A DNA stretch of 64,000 bases, taken from contig MJCC01000014.1 in assembly GCA_001766655.1 (NCBI GenBank), positions 53,143 to 117,142 of the forward strand. Direction: 5' to 3'. The position numbers were made by a program, and so were the translations under genes. Below, one piece after another: positions 1 through 9,303 of this stretch; the first letter of the stretch is position 1; each line of letters opens with the position of its first letter. The DNA comes from Phytomonas francai. Taxonomy: Eukaryota; Euglenozoa; Kinetoplastea; Trypanosomatida; Trypanosomatidae. The notes below the pieces were generated by a model. The model ran no database searches, had not been told where the DNA came from, and saw nothing but the letters and a program-made list of their open reading frames with translations.

Positions 1-368
1 GCGCCCTCCGCGAGGAGCTCCGGCGGGTGGAGGGGCGATACGCGCCGGTGGTGCGGAGCCTCGGGGCCGACCTCGAGGCCCACCGGCGCGGCGTGCGCGT
101 CGAGCGCCGGGGGCACGCCGAGGCCGCGCGCGCGAAGGACGAGGAGATCGCGCGGCTGACCGCGGCCGTACGGCGGGAACGGGCGCTCCGGCGCCGCGCG
201 GAGGAGCGGCACGGGCTTGAGATGGCTGGGGTCCGGAGTGAGCTCGATTTGATGCGGCAGGCGCTGCGGCAGATGGAGAAGAAGGTATTCTTCCGGCGGG
301 CCCTCGAAGAGGTGGCCATAGCCGCGGATGGGCAGGCAAATGCGGAGTATTACTTTCGGTATCAATAG
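1..368 (+). CDS. Coiled-coil protein, C-terminal fragment (5' end outside window)
   Basis: An open frame runs from the window edge (first full codon at base 3) to TAG at 366-368, giving about 121 residues. It is rich in Arg, Glu and Ala with heptad-like spacing, as in a long coiled coil, and ends in an aromatic tail (EYYFRYQ). An internal GTG at base 27 is not a credible start because the frame is open to the edge and kinetoplastids start with ATG. Proteins of this look are common in the trypanosomatid flagellum and cytoskeleton, but no family can be named. The 3' end is reliable; function is unknown. Confidence 0.6.
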   Translation, partial: ALREELRRVEGRYAPVVRSLGADLEAHRRGVRVERRGHAEAARAKDEEIARLTAAVRRERALRRRAEERHGLEMAGVRSELDLMRQALRQMEKKVFFRRALEEVAIAADGQANAEYYFRYQ

Positions 369-1775
369 CGCGAGCTCTTTTTTTCGTGTGGCTTCTTTCT
401 GGCTGCAAAGCGTGTTTTTAGAGATTCCTGCCGTGAGGGTAAAGGGGACGGCGGAGGATTTTCCTTGCTTCTTGTCGATTGATCTATATAGCCAGATAGA
501 TAGACATCGATAATTTTTTTCTTTCACCTTCTGCCTTTTGTTTCGTTTCTTCTGTGTGAACCATCTGAAGAAATACACTGGGATTTGTAAAAGAATCTAA
601 GGGTATTTGACTTTCCTCTATGTCGATTCCCTGAATGAAAGGAATAAAAGGGATCTTCCCGCCAAAGGGATTTCCGTTACTGAGGATTTCGCTGATTGGT
701 TGAATTGCATTCTCTAGATATTTATTTTATGCCTTTATAGATAATTTTGTATGCATAGTTCGCCTAGAACTTTAGATCATGAAAGAGTCGATTCAATGTT
801 ATCGGCCTACACCCACAAAAGTACCCTGACCTAAGTGTCAGAAAATCTTTTAAAGTGTTCACAACCACTTATTCACTAGAAAGAGACAATATCAGGGTAG
901 GGGGGGGAGAGCTGGGCACTTGTCACTTCTTTCTTTCTTTTGATTTTTCCTTTTTTTTTTGACACAAAGAATATTGCTTTGTATATTAAAGTGCACATGG
1001 TTTATCTAGAATAAAACCATCGTAAGGCAACCCACATGAATTCAAATATAACGAGAGATCTAAAGGGTGGGAAAATATGACGCCATCAACACCACCTGCA
1101 ATGGACTATAATACAAGACACAAGTATATATATATATGTATATATATATGAAAGCTTAGATAAAACGGCTTGATCGGTGAAAGCTCATTGTATGCCTTGT
1201 AGTATCACTGTTGGTGTTTCTCGTTTTACTTTGCAGCGGTAATTTAGTATGCCTGAAGGGGAGTCACTGGTGATTAAAATCCGCATTCACAAAAAAAGGT
1301 GGTGTTAATATAATAAGGCAAATAAAAACATCACCACGAGCGTGCAAGATCCCAAGAAATACCCTCTTCGTTTCTCTGAGGAATTTTCCCTGTGAACTTA
1401 GGAATTAAGTAGCGAGCTATTACTATTTCCAGGGTAGTTTGCTTTCTATTTGATGGAGGATATGCTGAAAATTTCTGGTCAAAATAGCTGACCCATCATC
1501 TTTCGCATCCCCCTCCCCCCCCCAAAAAAAAACAACTAAATAAAAGCGTTTAACTTCTTGATCTCCGCTTATTTATTACTTTCCCCTCCCCATACATTAA
1601 CCGGATGTTTCCGAGAGACAAAGTCTTTGCTTTATTGTATTCGATATCCATAACCAACCCCTGTCACTGACCTTTTGTGTCCACCAAACGACCCCCCCCC
1701 CCCTCCCTCACCTCTTATTGATAAAAGTCATCCTAGCAAACACCGCACGACGAATAGGGCAAAAACGCACCCGCG
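369..1775. other. Intergenic spacer with a trans-splice acceptor region
   Basis: About 1.4 kb of AT-rich DNA without a credible gene. It holds a TA microsatellite (1125-1149) and, near its 3' end, a C12 run in a pyrimidine tract (1692-1718). The first AGs after the tract are at 1726-1727 and 1735-1736; use of the second would leave a 39-nt 5' UTR without an upstream ATG for the next gene. Confidence 0.55.
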
Positions 1776-3059
1776 ATGTCACAGGTTCTGGCCCCCTCCC
1801 GAGACCTCGCGTTAGCCCCGCATCGGCCGGCCGACATCCTGGACCTCCGCCTCACGCGCTACGACTACGACTACAACCGGGACCCCGATGGCCACGGCGC
1901 CGGCGGCCCCCGGGCGCCCTTCGAGGTCAGCGGCTTCGTCCGCAATCGGCCGATCTTCCCCGCGGAGGCCCCGCGGGTAGGGGGGGGGCGGACGACCTAC
2001 CGCGTCGACTACACCGCGCCGGGGGTGCGTGGGAAAGGGGCCGTGGGGGCCCTCGTCAGGCGCGCCTGCGCGGGCGCGGCGGGCCCGAGCTCCCACACGA
2101 GGGATTGGTACCGCGCGGGGCTGACCGCGCACGCCGACGACGGCCCGCACCCGCGGACGGTCTACCAAAACGACTACGGCGGGGGGCCGACGGGGGCGGG
2201 CGCGGGGTCGTCCGCGGCCCGCGCGCTCTCCCGCGCGAGCGGCCGCCCCGCCCGCCATCCCTGGAAGACCGCAGCGGGGTACGATACGGGCCTCCTCACG
2301 CACCCGCACGACGGGGATCAGCAGGGGCTGCCGGAGAAGATCACGGCGTGGTCGCCGCTGATGGCCGGCGGGCCGGCGAGCCCCGCGGCGGTCCTCCGGG
2401 CGGTTTCGCGGCTCCCGCCGGCCTCCGCGCGGAGCCCGCCCGCGCGCGAGGCCGAGCCGCTCTCCTGCACGTCGTGGCTTTACGGCGATGTCAGCCAGGC
2501 GAAGCCTGGGCAGCTCCCGCAGGGCCTCCGCGGCAGCGCCGGCGAGGACGAGGCCGAGAGCGAGGGTGCGGATGGGGACCTCGCGCGGCGGGTTTGGCGG
2601 CTCGCCGGGCGGCCCCGACGGGCACCCAACTCGCGGCCGTGGAAGGAGAAGGGAGACGATCGGACGAACCCGGTCCCGGTCCCACTCGCAGACCTCACGC
2701 GCTGCCAGGGCTCGCGCCGGCTCGAGAACGAGGGCTACGTGGCGGCCTCGGTGGCCCGCGCGGGGCATCCCGACCCGTGGCGCCTGCCGGAGCTCCCCGG
2801 GCCCTACGACGGGCGCGCGCTCGCCGCGCTGACGAACACGAACGCCGCGGGGAGCCCGGGCGAGCGGGCCGAGGGCCAGCTTACGGGCTTCACTCGCGAG
2901 CTTGCCGAGCTCCGGAACTCGCATGGGACGCTTCATGCCGCCGCCGCGATCGCGAAAGTCCTTCCCGCGGCCGATCTCGCTGCCCTTGGGCGCGTGCGCA
3001 TCCTCGAGAAGAGGCTTGCTGTGGACCGGTTCGACCCACACCGCCATAAGCTCCATTGA
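1776..3059 (+). CDS. Hypothetical Tyr/Asp-rich protein, possibly cytoskeletal
   Basis: A 427-residue protein from the first ATG after a strong pyrimidine tract to TGA. This frame is chosen over an overlapping frame and a 414-codon antisense frame because it alone has balanced composition (Tyr, Trp, Asn, Asp, Lys); the others are dominated by Arg, Gly, Pro and Ala, as expected for shadow frames of GC-rich DNA. No signal peptide or membrane segment is visible. Short Tyr-centred motifs recur (TTYRVDY, TVYQNDY, TSWLYGD), spaced tens of residues apart. That pattern resembles microtubule-stabilising or microtubule-inner proteins of axonemes, but this is a loose inference. No enzyme motif is seen. 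Confidence 0.6.
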   Translation: MSQVLAPSRDLALAPHRPADILDLRLTRYDYDYNRDPDGHGAGGPRAPFEVSGFVRNRPIFPAEAPRVGGGRTTYRVDYTAPGVRGKGAVGALVRRACAGAAGPSSHTRDWYRAGLTAHADDGPHPRTVYQNDYGGGPTGAGAGSSAARALSRASGRPARHPWKTAAGYDTGLLTHPHDGDQQGLPEKITAWSPLMAGGPASPAAVLRAVSRLPPASARSPPAREAEPLSCTSWLYGDVSQAKPGQLPQGLRGSAGEDEAESEGADGDLARRVWRLAGRPRRAPNSRPWKEKGDDRTNPVPVPLADLTRCQGSRRLENEGYVAASVARAGHPDPWRLPELPGPYDGRALAALTNTNAAGSPGERAEGQLTGFTRELAELRNSHGTLHAAAAIAKVLPAADLAALGRVRILEKRLAVDRFDPHRHKLH

Positions 3060-3807
3060 GGGCGGGTGTACAAAAGGGGGATGCGAGGAGTCAAAAGGAA
3101 AAAGAAAGGAGGGTAGTTGTTACTCTGAATGGTCGAATCAAACTGTTGGGCTTTCAAAAAAAAAAATGCTCCTCCATAATATATAGTGTTGCGCGACGGT
3201 ACGCTTTTTTGTAGGCATGCTTTTTTTCTTCTTCTTGATTGAATGACCTTTTCCCCCCTTAGGGGGAGGGTAAGGAGTTCATGTAAAACTTAGAAGAATT
3301 GATTTGCAGTGATGTACACTCTTCTTTTTTAGGATTTTTTCGTCTGTTTACTCCATATTTAGTGATTAAGAAAGAGTGGATCTTAATGTAGAAGTATAAA
3401 CATAAATGTCTATAGCCGACTATGTAATTTTATGCCACCTTTTTATTTTTTGATAGTGCACTTTGAGAAATTTTTGATTTTAAATTTGTTCCAAAAAATC
3501 TATTACATGTGCAAGTGTAGAATACTGAGAAATAATGTAAAATCGTGTCCTTTAAAACCAAGTAATTCATGTTACCATTCTTCTTTAGCTTCCTGTAGAG
3601 TGTTCATCATGTGCTCACGAATGTCACTGTTCTATTCCATCTTTTCTATTTTTTCCATACTTAGCGAACCCATCAAAGTTTTATCACGTGGTGAAACCTT
3701 CACCCCTCAACTCTTCCTTCGCGCCTCCTTATTTTTAGTCCGCATCCCGTGTACTTTTTATCACCGCAGTGGACAGGCAAACAAGGCTGGCGCAAACGAA
3801 AATCGCC
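3060..3807. other. Intergenic spacer and 5' UTR of the MIT-domain gene
   Basis: AT-rich spacer without a credible gene. The acceptor for the next gene is probably the AG at 3768-3769, after a T-rich stretch. It gives a 38-nt 5' UTR free of ATG. Confidence 0.5.
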
Positions 3808-4179
3808 ATGCTCAACGACATGAAAGGGATTCAGGATGCGGGTAGGCTCATCGAACGCGCACGGGCCGAGGAGTCGCCGGAGGGGAACCCCCTTATTGCC
3901 GCGCGCTGCTATATAGATGCCATGGAGATTGTCGTCTCGACCGCCGCTAAGTACGCCGCCGCGATCGACGATTTGGCGAGCCGGCGCGCGTTTCTTTCTC
4001 AGATGCGCGGCCGCGTGGAGTTGTACTACGAGCGTGCGGACCTGCTCCTTCAGGTTGCGGCTGAAATGGGCTTGCCGGACACGCCCGATCTCGGGGATGA
4101 GCTGCCGGTTTTGCCGCCCCCAGTCTACGGTGGAATCGACACGCCCATTTCCGTCGAGAATTCATCGAAACGAGAATGA
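3808..4179 (+). CDS. Small MIT-domain protein
   Basis: A 123-residue protein. The frame is open upstream to a GTG at 3769, but the first ATG is at 3808 and a splice acceptor fits at 3769, so the ATG start is used. Residues about 5-95 have the helical pattern of a MIT domain: an Ala/Glu-rich first helix, a Gly-Asn turn (EGNPLIAARCYIDAMEIV), then a last helix with the signature-like YYERADLLL. MIT domains are three-helix bundles that bind ESCRT-III tails and occur in Vps4, spastin and other trafficking or microtubule proteins. The rest is a short Pro-rich tail, so this would be a stand-alone MIT adaptor. The family call is from pattern only. Confidence 0.6.
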   Translation: MLNDMKGIQDAGRLIERARAEESPEGNPLIAARCYIDAMEIVVSTAAKYAAAIDDLASRRAFLSQMRGRVELYYERADLLLQVAAEMGLPDTPDLGDELPVLPPPVYGGIDTPISVENSSKRE

Positions 4180-4872
4180 TTTCGTTCAGAGGTTTCGTAA
4201 TTGCTTGTTTCTTTGATGATGCTACTGGAGGGTACCAGCGGATCGGAAGGAGCTTGAAAGCGATTCGGGTCGCGTGAGATCACAGGGGAATGCGGAACTC
4301 CAAGACACCAAGGACTGTTCAAATTTTTTTGGTCGTCGCTGGTACTTCTTCCAACTTCCTAGGTGCTTTTAAAAAAAATCTTATTTTTGCCCATTTGTTT
4401 TGGGAAAGAAAGCAAGTGAGGATGGGGAAGATCTATCGAAACTGAAAGAGAGAAATATTGGACGGAGTAGCGTATTAAGCTACTAATTTTGTTTACTATG
4501 CGTTTAGAAGGCTTCACTTTACACGTAGTTTTATTTCTGCGTCTCGGGTTCACCTACCCTTTTCGTTGAGGTACAACGAGGAAAGGAAGATGCTTTATAT
4601 CTATACACATATTGCTTTATTTTTTGCGTGGTTTTTACCTACCCCCAATCTGACAATGATGCATGTCGGCACAGAATAGGAGGAAGGTAGACCGTGTGAC
4701 AATGTGCCCAAGTACTCCCTACTGTGGGACGGTACTGTATGGATGTACATGTGTGTGCAGAGCATGCCCTCAAACTCTTCCCCCTCTCTATCTTGCGTTA
4801 ATTTCTCAAATCCCATTCATAATAACAACAACAAAGGACTTATTCTTCTTGGATTTTTGAGGCTCCTTAAAC
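4180..4872. other. Intergenic spacer and acceptor of RPS21 copy 1
   Basis: AT-rich spacer. A tract at 4840-4859 (CTTATTCTTCTTGG then T-rich) ends in an AG at 4860-4861, leaving an 11-nt 5' UTR before the RPS21 ATG. Nothing else is recognised. Confidence 0.6.
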
Positions 4873-5337
4873 ATGGCGACCATCGGCACGTACAACGAGG
4901 AGGGCATCAACGTGGACCTGTACATCCCGCGCAAGTGCCACGCCACGAACACGCTCATCGCCAGCAATGACTGCAGCTCCATCCAGATCGTGATCGCGAA
5001 CGTGGATGCGAACGGCATGATTGACGGCACGACGACGACGCTTTGCATCACTGGCTACCTCCGTGCGCAGGGGGAGTCGGACCACGCGATCAACCACCTC
5101 GCGATTGAGCACGGCATCATGCGGATCAAGTCCGCGAAGCCGAAGAAGGCGACGAAGAAGCCGCAGCAGGCGAAGGGCTCCAAGGCCGTCGCGCCGGCGA
5201 AGGGTGGGAGGCCGCAGCTGACGAAGGGAGCCCGGCCGCAGCCCTCGAAAGGCGGCAAGCCCCAACCCGCAAGAGGCGGGAAGCCGCAGCAGAAGGGTGC
5301 CAAGCCCCAGGCCCCTCGTGCACCTGCTCGTAAGTAG
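4873..5337 (+). CDS. RPS21: 40S ribosomal protein S21 (eS21), copy 1
   Basis: A 154-residue protein. Residues 1-85 match eS21 of the small ribosomal subunit, including the YNEEG...VDLYIPRKC start that is nearly invariant in the family and the RAQGESDHAINHLA region. From about residue 87 a Lys/Ala then Gly-Lys-Pro-Gln-rich extension follows, with imperfect KGG(K/R)PQ-type repeats (about 115-150). Animal and yeast eS21 are only about 83-87 residues long, so the tail nearly doubles the protein; basic tails on S21 are expected in trypanosomatids. The ATG follows a splice acceptor by 11 nt. A second copy with an identical protein lies 726 bp downstream. Confidence 0.95.
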   Translation: MATIGTYNEEGINVDLYIPRKCHATNTLIASNDCSSIQIVIANVDANGMIDGTTTTLCITGYLRAQGESDHAINHLAIEHGIMRIKSAKPKKATKKPQQAKGSKAVAPAKGGRPQLTKGARPQPSKGGKPQPARGGKPQQKGAKPQAPRAPARK

Positions 5338-5598
5338 AAAATCCTAATCGTTTGATGTGATAGCTAAGCGCATCTGAGAGGAAGAGGACAAGATTTTTTT
5401 CTTTACAATTTGAGATAAATCTACTAAAGCGAAATGCACTTCCCCTGTCCCTACTTTTAATTGATGCGGACTAAACATTCTTGATGCTGAACATGTTTAT
5501 TTGTTAGTATGATTTTCCCTTTCGACTCCCTTTTCCTATTTTTAGGTGTGACTTTGGAGAAAAATCCTCTCAGCTCATAAAAGAATACTTACCTACTC
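5338..5598. other. Spacer between the RPS21 twins
   Basis: A 261-bp spacer with the 3' UTR of copy 1 and the trans-splice signal of copy 2 (pyrimidine tract about 5516-5543, AG 5544-5545). It shares no visible similarity with the sequence upstream of copy 1. Confidence 0.6.
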
Positions 5599-6063
5599 AT
5601 GGCGACCATCGGCACGTACAACGAGGAGGGCATCAACGTGGACCTGTACATCCCGCGCAAGTGCCACGCCACGAACACGCTCATCGCCAGCAATGACTGC
5701 AGCTCCATCCAGATCGTGATCGCGAACGTGGATGCGAACGGCATGATTGACGGCACGACGACGACGCTTTGCATCACTGGCTACCTCCGTGCGCAGGGGG
5801 AGTCGGACCACGCGATCAACCACCTCGCGATTGAGCACGGCATCATGCGGATCAAGTCCGCGAAGCCGAAGAAGGCGACGAAGAAGCCGCAGCAGGCGAA
5901 GGGCTCCAAGGCCGTCGCGCCGGCGAAGGGTGGGAGGCCGCAGCTGACGAAGGGAGCCCGGCCGCAGCCCTCGAAGGGCGGCAAGCCCCAACCCGCAAGA
6001 GGCGGGAAGCCGCAGCAGAAGGGTGCCAAGCCCCAGGCCCCTCGTGCACCTGCTCGTAAGTAG
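5599..6063 (+). CDS. RPS21: 40S ribosomal protein S21 (eS21), copy 2
   Basis: The same 154-residue protein as copy 1. The two coding sequences differ at one base, synonymous (A at 5250, G at 5976, both Lys). Identity stops at the ATG upstream and about three bases after the TAG. The likely acceptor is the AG at 5544-5545 after a long pyrimidine tract, giving a 53-nt 5' UTR unlike that of copy 1. The two mRNAs therefore have different UTRs and could be regulated differently. Tandem duplication of ribosomal protein genes is common in kinetoplastids. Confidence 0.95.
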   Translation: MATIGTYNEEGINVDLYIPRKCHATNTLIASNDCSSIQIVIANVDANGMIDGTTTTLCITGYLRAQGESDHAINHLAIEHGIMRIKSAKPKKATKKPQQAKGSKAVAPAKGGRPQLTKGARPQPSKGGKPQPARGGKPQQKGAKPQAPRAPARK

Positions 6064-7168
6064 AAAGGTAAAGCTCGATAAGTGAAGAATCCTTTTTTTT
6101 TCTTTGATAAATTCGAGCACTTTAAAAAAAAAATGAGGCTTTTGCTTGCAGCTTCTAGAAGGAATGAATACGAGGTGACCACGAATCCAAAATTCTGGTG
6201 TGCTGCGCTTGCCCTCTGTGTTCTTTTTATTTCTCTTCTTTTAGAGAAAAAAAAGATGAGTAGAATGCTCAATGTGGATTTGAGGCTTTTTCCGCCTTTT
6301 TAACTCTTCTCCGCCGTCTCCGTGTCCCTTACCTTTTCTCTCTTTGGTTGAGCCACACATTCTGTGGATTACCGAAGCATGTTCATCTAGGGGCATGCAC
6401 TGCATCTTCCCAAAGCAGCAAGTAAGGTTTGAGGATAGTTCTGATAGTGACGCTTTGTGTGTCTGTGGCGCTTCTCTATGTCTTCGACTCCTTCCTTCTT
6501 TTCCATTGCCGTTCCTTATTGGGTGATTAGTGAGCGACAAGGGAGAGGGCGATAGAAAGGGGCCTAGGAAAAGGGCTAGCAAAACAGCGCCAAATTATTT
6601 GATCGGATAGGAGACTCACACCAAAGGTAAATTGCGTCAAAGGAGGAAATAAACCACGATCTTTTTATTGTTCGTTGGATTTTCACTTTCACCCACTCAC
6701 TCACCCCAAGTGTCAATATTTATTCCCCTTTACATGATTTAACTTCTTTTTTTTCATTTATGACTAAAAAAAAACATCATTAAAAATATTAAGTCTATAA
6801 CACTGGTACGTGTTTCCCTTTTTGGCGTATTATGTACGTCACCTGAAGGTTCACTTTGTCTAAGTGTCGAAATGTGAAGCTTTTCCTCCGCATATACATT
6901 GATTTCCCTTTTACTAACCTTAAAAAAAAAAACTGTTTCTGTAAATTAAAATATAACCTCATAATATGCACAATATCTATTAGGTGTAGACGTACATAAA
7001 TACTGGCGTCGATCCATCACTAGATTACCGAAAGATATAGAACTAACGCAAGGATACCCAAGCGTGAAGAATAAGAAACGAGCGATAATCAAGACCGCTC
7101 CCGTGCTAATAATATCACTAATAGTTGCAATAAGCTTTTCCAGTATCGTTAACGCGCATGTTTAAGTG
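6064..7168. other. Intergenic spacer upstream of the CX9C gene
   Basis: About 1.1 kb, AT-rich, with only short composition-driven open frames. Near the 3' end, two candidate acceptors (AG at 7142-7143 and 7165-7166) lie either side of a three-codon upstream ORF (ATG 7158-7160, stop 7167-7169) that overlaps the start codon of the next gene. Confidence 0.5.
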
Positions 7169-7169
7169 A
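7158..7169 (+). promoter_or_regulatory. Minimal uORF (Met-Phe-Lys-stop) overlapping the CX9C gene start
   Basis: ATG TTT AAG TGA at 7158-7169; the final A of the TGA is the first base of the main ATG (TGATG overlap). Splicing at the AG at 7142-7143 would include this uORF in the mRNA; splicing at 7165-7166 would exclude it. TGATG overlaps are a known context for termination-reinitiation. Whether it acts here is inference. Confidence 0.45.
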
Positions 7170-7900
7170 TGAAAGGCCAGTTTTTGAATGGTAGGGAATC
7201 CCAGCACTCCTTAAACTTATTCGCGGAGTGGAAGAAGGAGCAGGACGACGAGATCGCGAACCGCGGCGCGGATCCCGACCCCGCTGCCGAGGATGAATTC
7301 AACCAGTTTATGCTCCGACAGAACCTCAACAGCTATGTTTGTCATAAAGAGCTCGATCGGTACACAGCCTGCCTGCAGGACAAACACCTGATCCGGCGTG
7401 AGGAGGACACCGGCAGCGTGGAGGTCAACACGAGCAACAAGGTCAACGAGCGGCTCTGCTGGGCGACGCACAACGCGTACGTCTCCTGTCTGCGCTCTCG
7501 GCAAAATCAAGAGACGATTTTGCAAAACGCGCTTCTCGAGCTGCACTGTACGCCGCAGCGAAATGACATGCTCCAGTGCCTGCAGGCGAATCGGGAAAGG
7601 GAGGCCCAGACGCAGGAGCCGCAGTGTTTGGCGTGGTACCGCCGCTGCCTGCGGTGTGGGCTCAATCATATGTGGAATACGTACTGGCGCGCGATCACGA
7701 AGTTCGGCGACGCCGAGGAATATCAGATTTACACGCTTTCCAAAGACGACCGCAAGCGGCAGGAGTATTTGAATATGTTAACAACCACATTGGAGGAGCA
7801 GGAGGATATGCGGAAGGAAAAGGAGAAGGCCTTTTGGGGGTATTATATCAACCCTGAAGACGCCGCGCGTGAGGGTGAATCGCGACGAAGAGGTGAATAG
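7169..7900 (+). CDS. Quadruple CX9C protein, probable mitochondrial intermembrane-space protein
   Basis: A 243-residue protein from ATG 7169 (a GTG just before it is ignored). It has four exact CX9C pairs at Cys58/68, 97/107, 127/137 and 153/163, plus Cys160. Twin CX9C helical hairpins define CHCH-type proteins, which fold by disulfide formation in the mitochondrial intermembrane space and need no presequence; none is seen here. Four motifs recall complex I subunit NDUFA8, but the protein is longer and that identity is not claimed. The C-terminal third is charged and helical (TLEEQEDMRKEKEK). In kinetoplastids, which have Erv1 but no recognised Mia40, such proteins are substrates of interest. 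The motif call is strong; the specific role is unknown. Confidence 0.8.
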   Translation: MKGQFLNGRESQHSLNLFAEWKKEQDDEIANRGADPDPAAEDEFNQFMLRQNLNSYVCHKELDRYTACLQDKHLIRREEDTGSVEVNTSNKVNERLCWATHNAYVSCLRSRQNQETILQNALLELHCTPQRNDMLQCLQANREREAQTQEPQCLAWYRRCLRCGLNHMWNTYWRAITKFGDAEEYQIYTLSKDDRKRQEYLNMLTTTLEEQEDMRKEKEKAFWGYYINPEDAAREGESRRRGE

Positions 7901-8344
7901 ACTTTGCCTGAAAACATACGGATTTGGGGAAATTTGTCGGGAGGAAGAATGGGTACTTGTTTGTTTTCTTTTCGTTCTCCATTATTGTGATGTTTCATTA
8001 GGAAGTGGCTAATTAATAATAGTAGTAATGAAACAGGGGTGGGGGATGCACTATTGGCTCTCTCTTCTCTATTTTTTCCCCATTTCACTGTTATTATCAT
8101 TGTCATCATTCCCTAGTAATTTTCTCAAGAGTTTAGCCTCCTCCTCAGGAGCACGGTTTTGCACTTTGCAGCCACCATAACTCGGAGAAGAGGATTTTTT
8201 TAAAAAGGTGACAGGAAGCTAAGGTGGAACGTACAGAATAGAAACCCTTCCTTTCTCCTTCTATTTCATTATTATTATTATTATTATTTCCTTTTAGTAT
8301 CCTTCCTTTCGCAAGACTTGACTATTCAATAAAAGAAAACTGAA
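7901..8344. other. Intergenic spacer with (ATT)n repeat and splice signals
   Basis: AT-rich, with an (ATT)n tract at about 8268-8288 and a pyrimidine-rich stretch 8289-8312. Candidate acceptors are the AGs at 8296-8297 and 8314-8315; the latter leaves a 29-nt ATG-free 5' UTR. Confidence 0.5.
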
Positions 8345-8788
8345 ATGAGCTCCGATGAGACAAATATTACTAATAGAAGCGTATTGGTGTGGTCAAGCGA
8401 GTGGCCGTATGTCAAACAGGGTGTTTCACAGGTTCGCCTTTACGTCATACGGAACATGCGTAGAATAAATAATTTTTTAGACCCTGCCGGTCGCATTTCG
8501 ACGGGGATGAAGTTCACGAACTCTGCGAATGAATTAGCCTCTTCGCAGATAAACATGGTAGGTAAAACGCTGCGGGAGAAGAGCTGGGGGTTGCCCGCGA
8601 TGGGAATTGTAGCGTCGAGTTTATTTGTCACCGCGAAGAGTTCGTCATGGGGGACCTACGCAATGTTGCGTAATGGCTTCTTGACCGCAGCTATTCTAAC
8701 GATAGGGATATTTCCACGAGAAGCCGTAGGACTTTGTGGTATTTCTCCCCGATCTTCTTCCCCTCCCCCTTCCCCACCTCTCTACTAG
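8345..8788 (+). CDS. Small two-helix membrane protein, possibly MICOS ApoO-like
   Basis: A 147-residue protein. The N-terminal half is polar and helical. Two hydrophobic segments follow (about residues 79-95, LPAMGIVASSLFVTA, and about 105-125, LRNGFLTAAILTIGIFP), joined by a short polar loop, then a Ser/Pro-rich tail. The layout of a soluble helix, two small-residue-rich membrane helices and a turn resembles apolipoprotein-O-like MICOS subunits of the mitochondrial inner membrane, but this rests on topology alone. Codon use is less GC-rich than in neighbouring genes. The start is the first ATG after the acceptor. Confidence 0.6.
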   Translation: MSSDETNITNRSVLVWSSEWPYVKQGVSQVRLYVIRNMRRINNFLDPAGRISTGMKFTNSANELASSQINMVGKTLREKSWGLPAMGIVASSLFVTAKSSSWGTYAMLRNGFLTAAILTIGIFPREAVGLCGISPRSSSPPPSPPLY

Positions 8789-9303
8789 AATGACGTAACT
8801 CTTGCATATTTAACGAGGGAAAAAATGAAATGGATGTGTGGTTAGGGACTAGAAGCCATGGCTTTAGATTCACACGTCGTGCTTTTTCTCACCCTTTCTT
8901 CTCCTTGTCAAAAAAAATATTTCGCTTGATTGTTTTTCAACATCCATGGACAGTGTTTTCCGAGTAGATGAAATGAACCCTAGGCGCGACTCTTCCTCAG
9001 CTATCGAGAATGAAAAAGGGATTTATAACTAGTTTGTGGCCTCCCCTCTCTGGAGGAGGTATATCTTTACTAGAGGTAAATAATAATAAATGTGGTCTAT
9101 GCGAGGGCATCTCTGTAAAATTCATTTTTCCCACCCCCTCTAAAAGGGGTACAAGGGTTTTTTCCCCCTTTACCTACCCATATAACAGACACTAAGGAAT
9201 TTTCGCACCACTATTCATTTATTCATTATTAATTCCTTAGTGCTACATTTTATCCGTATTATTCTAAAGAGGTATACCCCCTGCTTGTTATTTTTTCCCC
9301 TGA
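8789..9303. other. Spacer with a hairpin at the EF-hand gene acceptor
   Basis: AT-rich spacer without a gene. It carries a perfect 12-bp inverted repeat (9190-9201 and 9231-9242) whose right arm contains the candidate acceptor AG (9239-9240) of the next gene. Splicing there leaves a 63-nt ATG-free 5' UTR. Confidence 0.5.
9190..9242. repeat. 12-bp perfect inverted repeat
   Basis: Left arm 9190-9201 (CACTAAGGAATT), 29-nt spacer, right arm 9231-9242 (AATTCCTTAGTG). The arms are exact reverse complements. In the pre-mRNA they could form a stem covering the CTTAG acceptor of the downstream gene. Confidence 0.7.

Noticed and set aside
1812..3056. Antisense 414-codon frame opposite the Tyr/Asp-rich protein, and a 443-codon overlapping + frame
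   Set aside because: Arg/Gly/Pro/Ala-dominated composition, as expected of shadow frames in GC-rich DNA; no splice signal on the - strand.
3432..3845. 137-codon frame upstream of the MIT gene
   Set aside because: AT-driven Phe/Leu/Ser-rich frame crossing the MIT gene's acceptor and start; no coding character.
7043..7052. AACTAACGC resembling the start of the spliced-leader exon
   Set aside because: Only nine bases match; the rest of the leader and its promoter and hairpins are absent.
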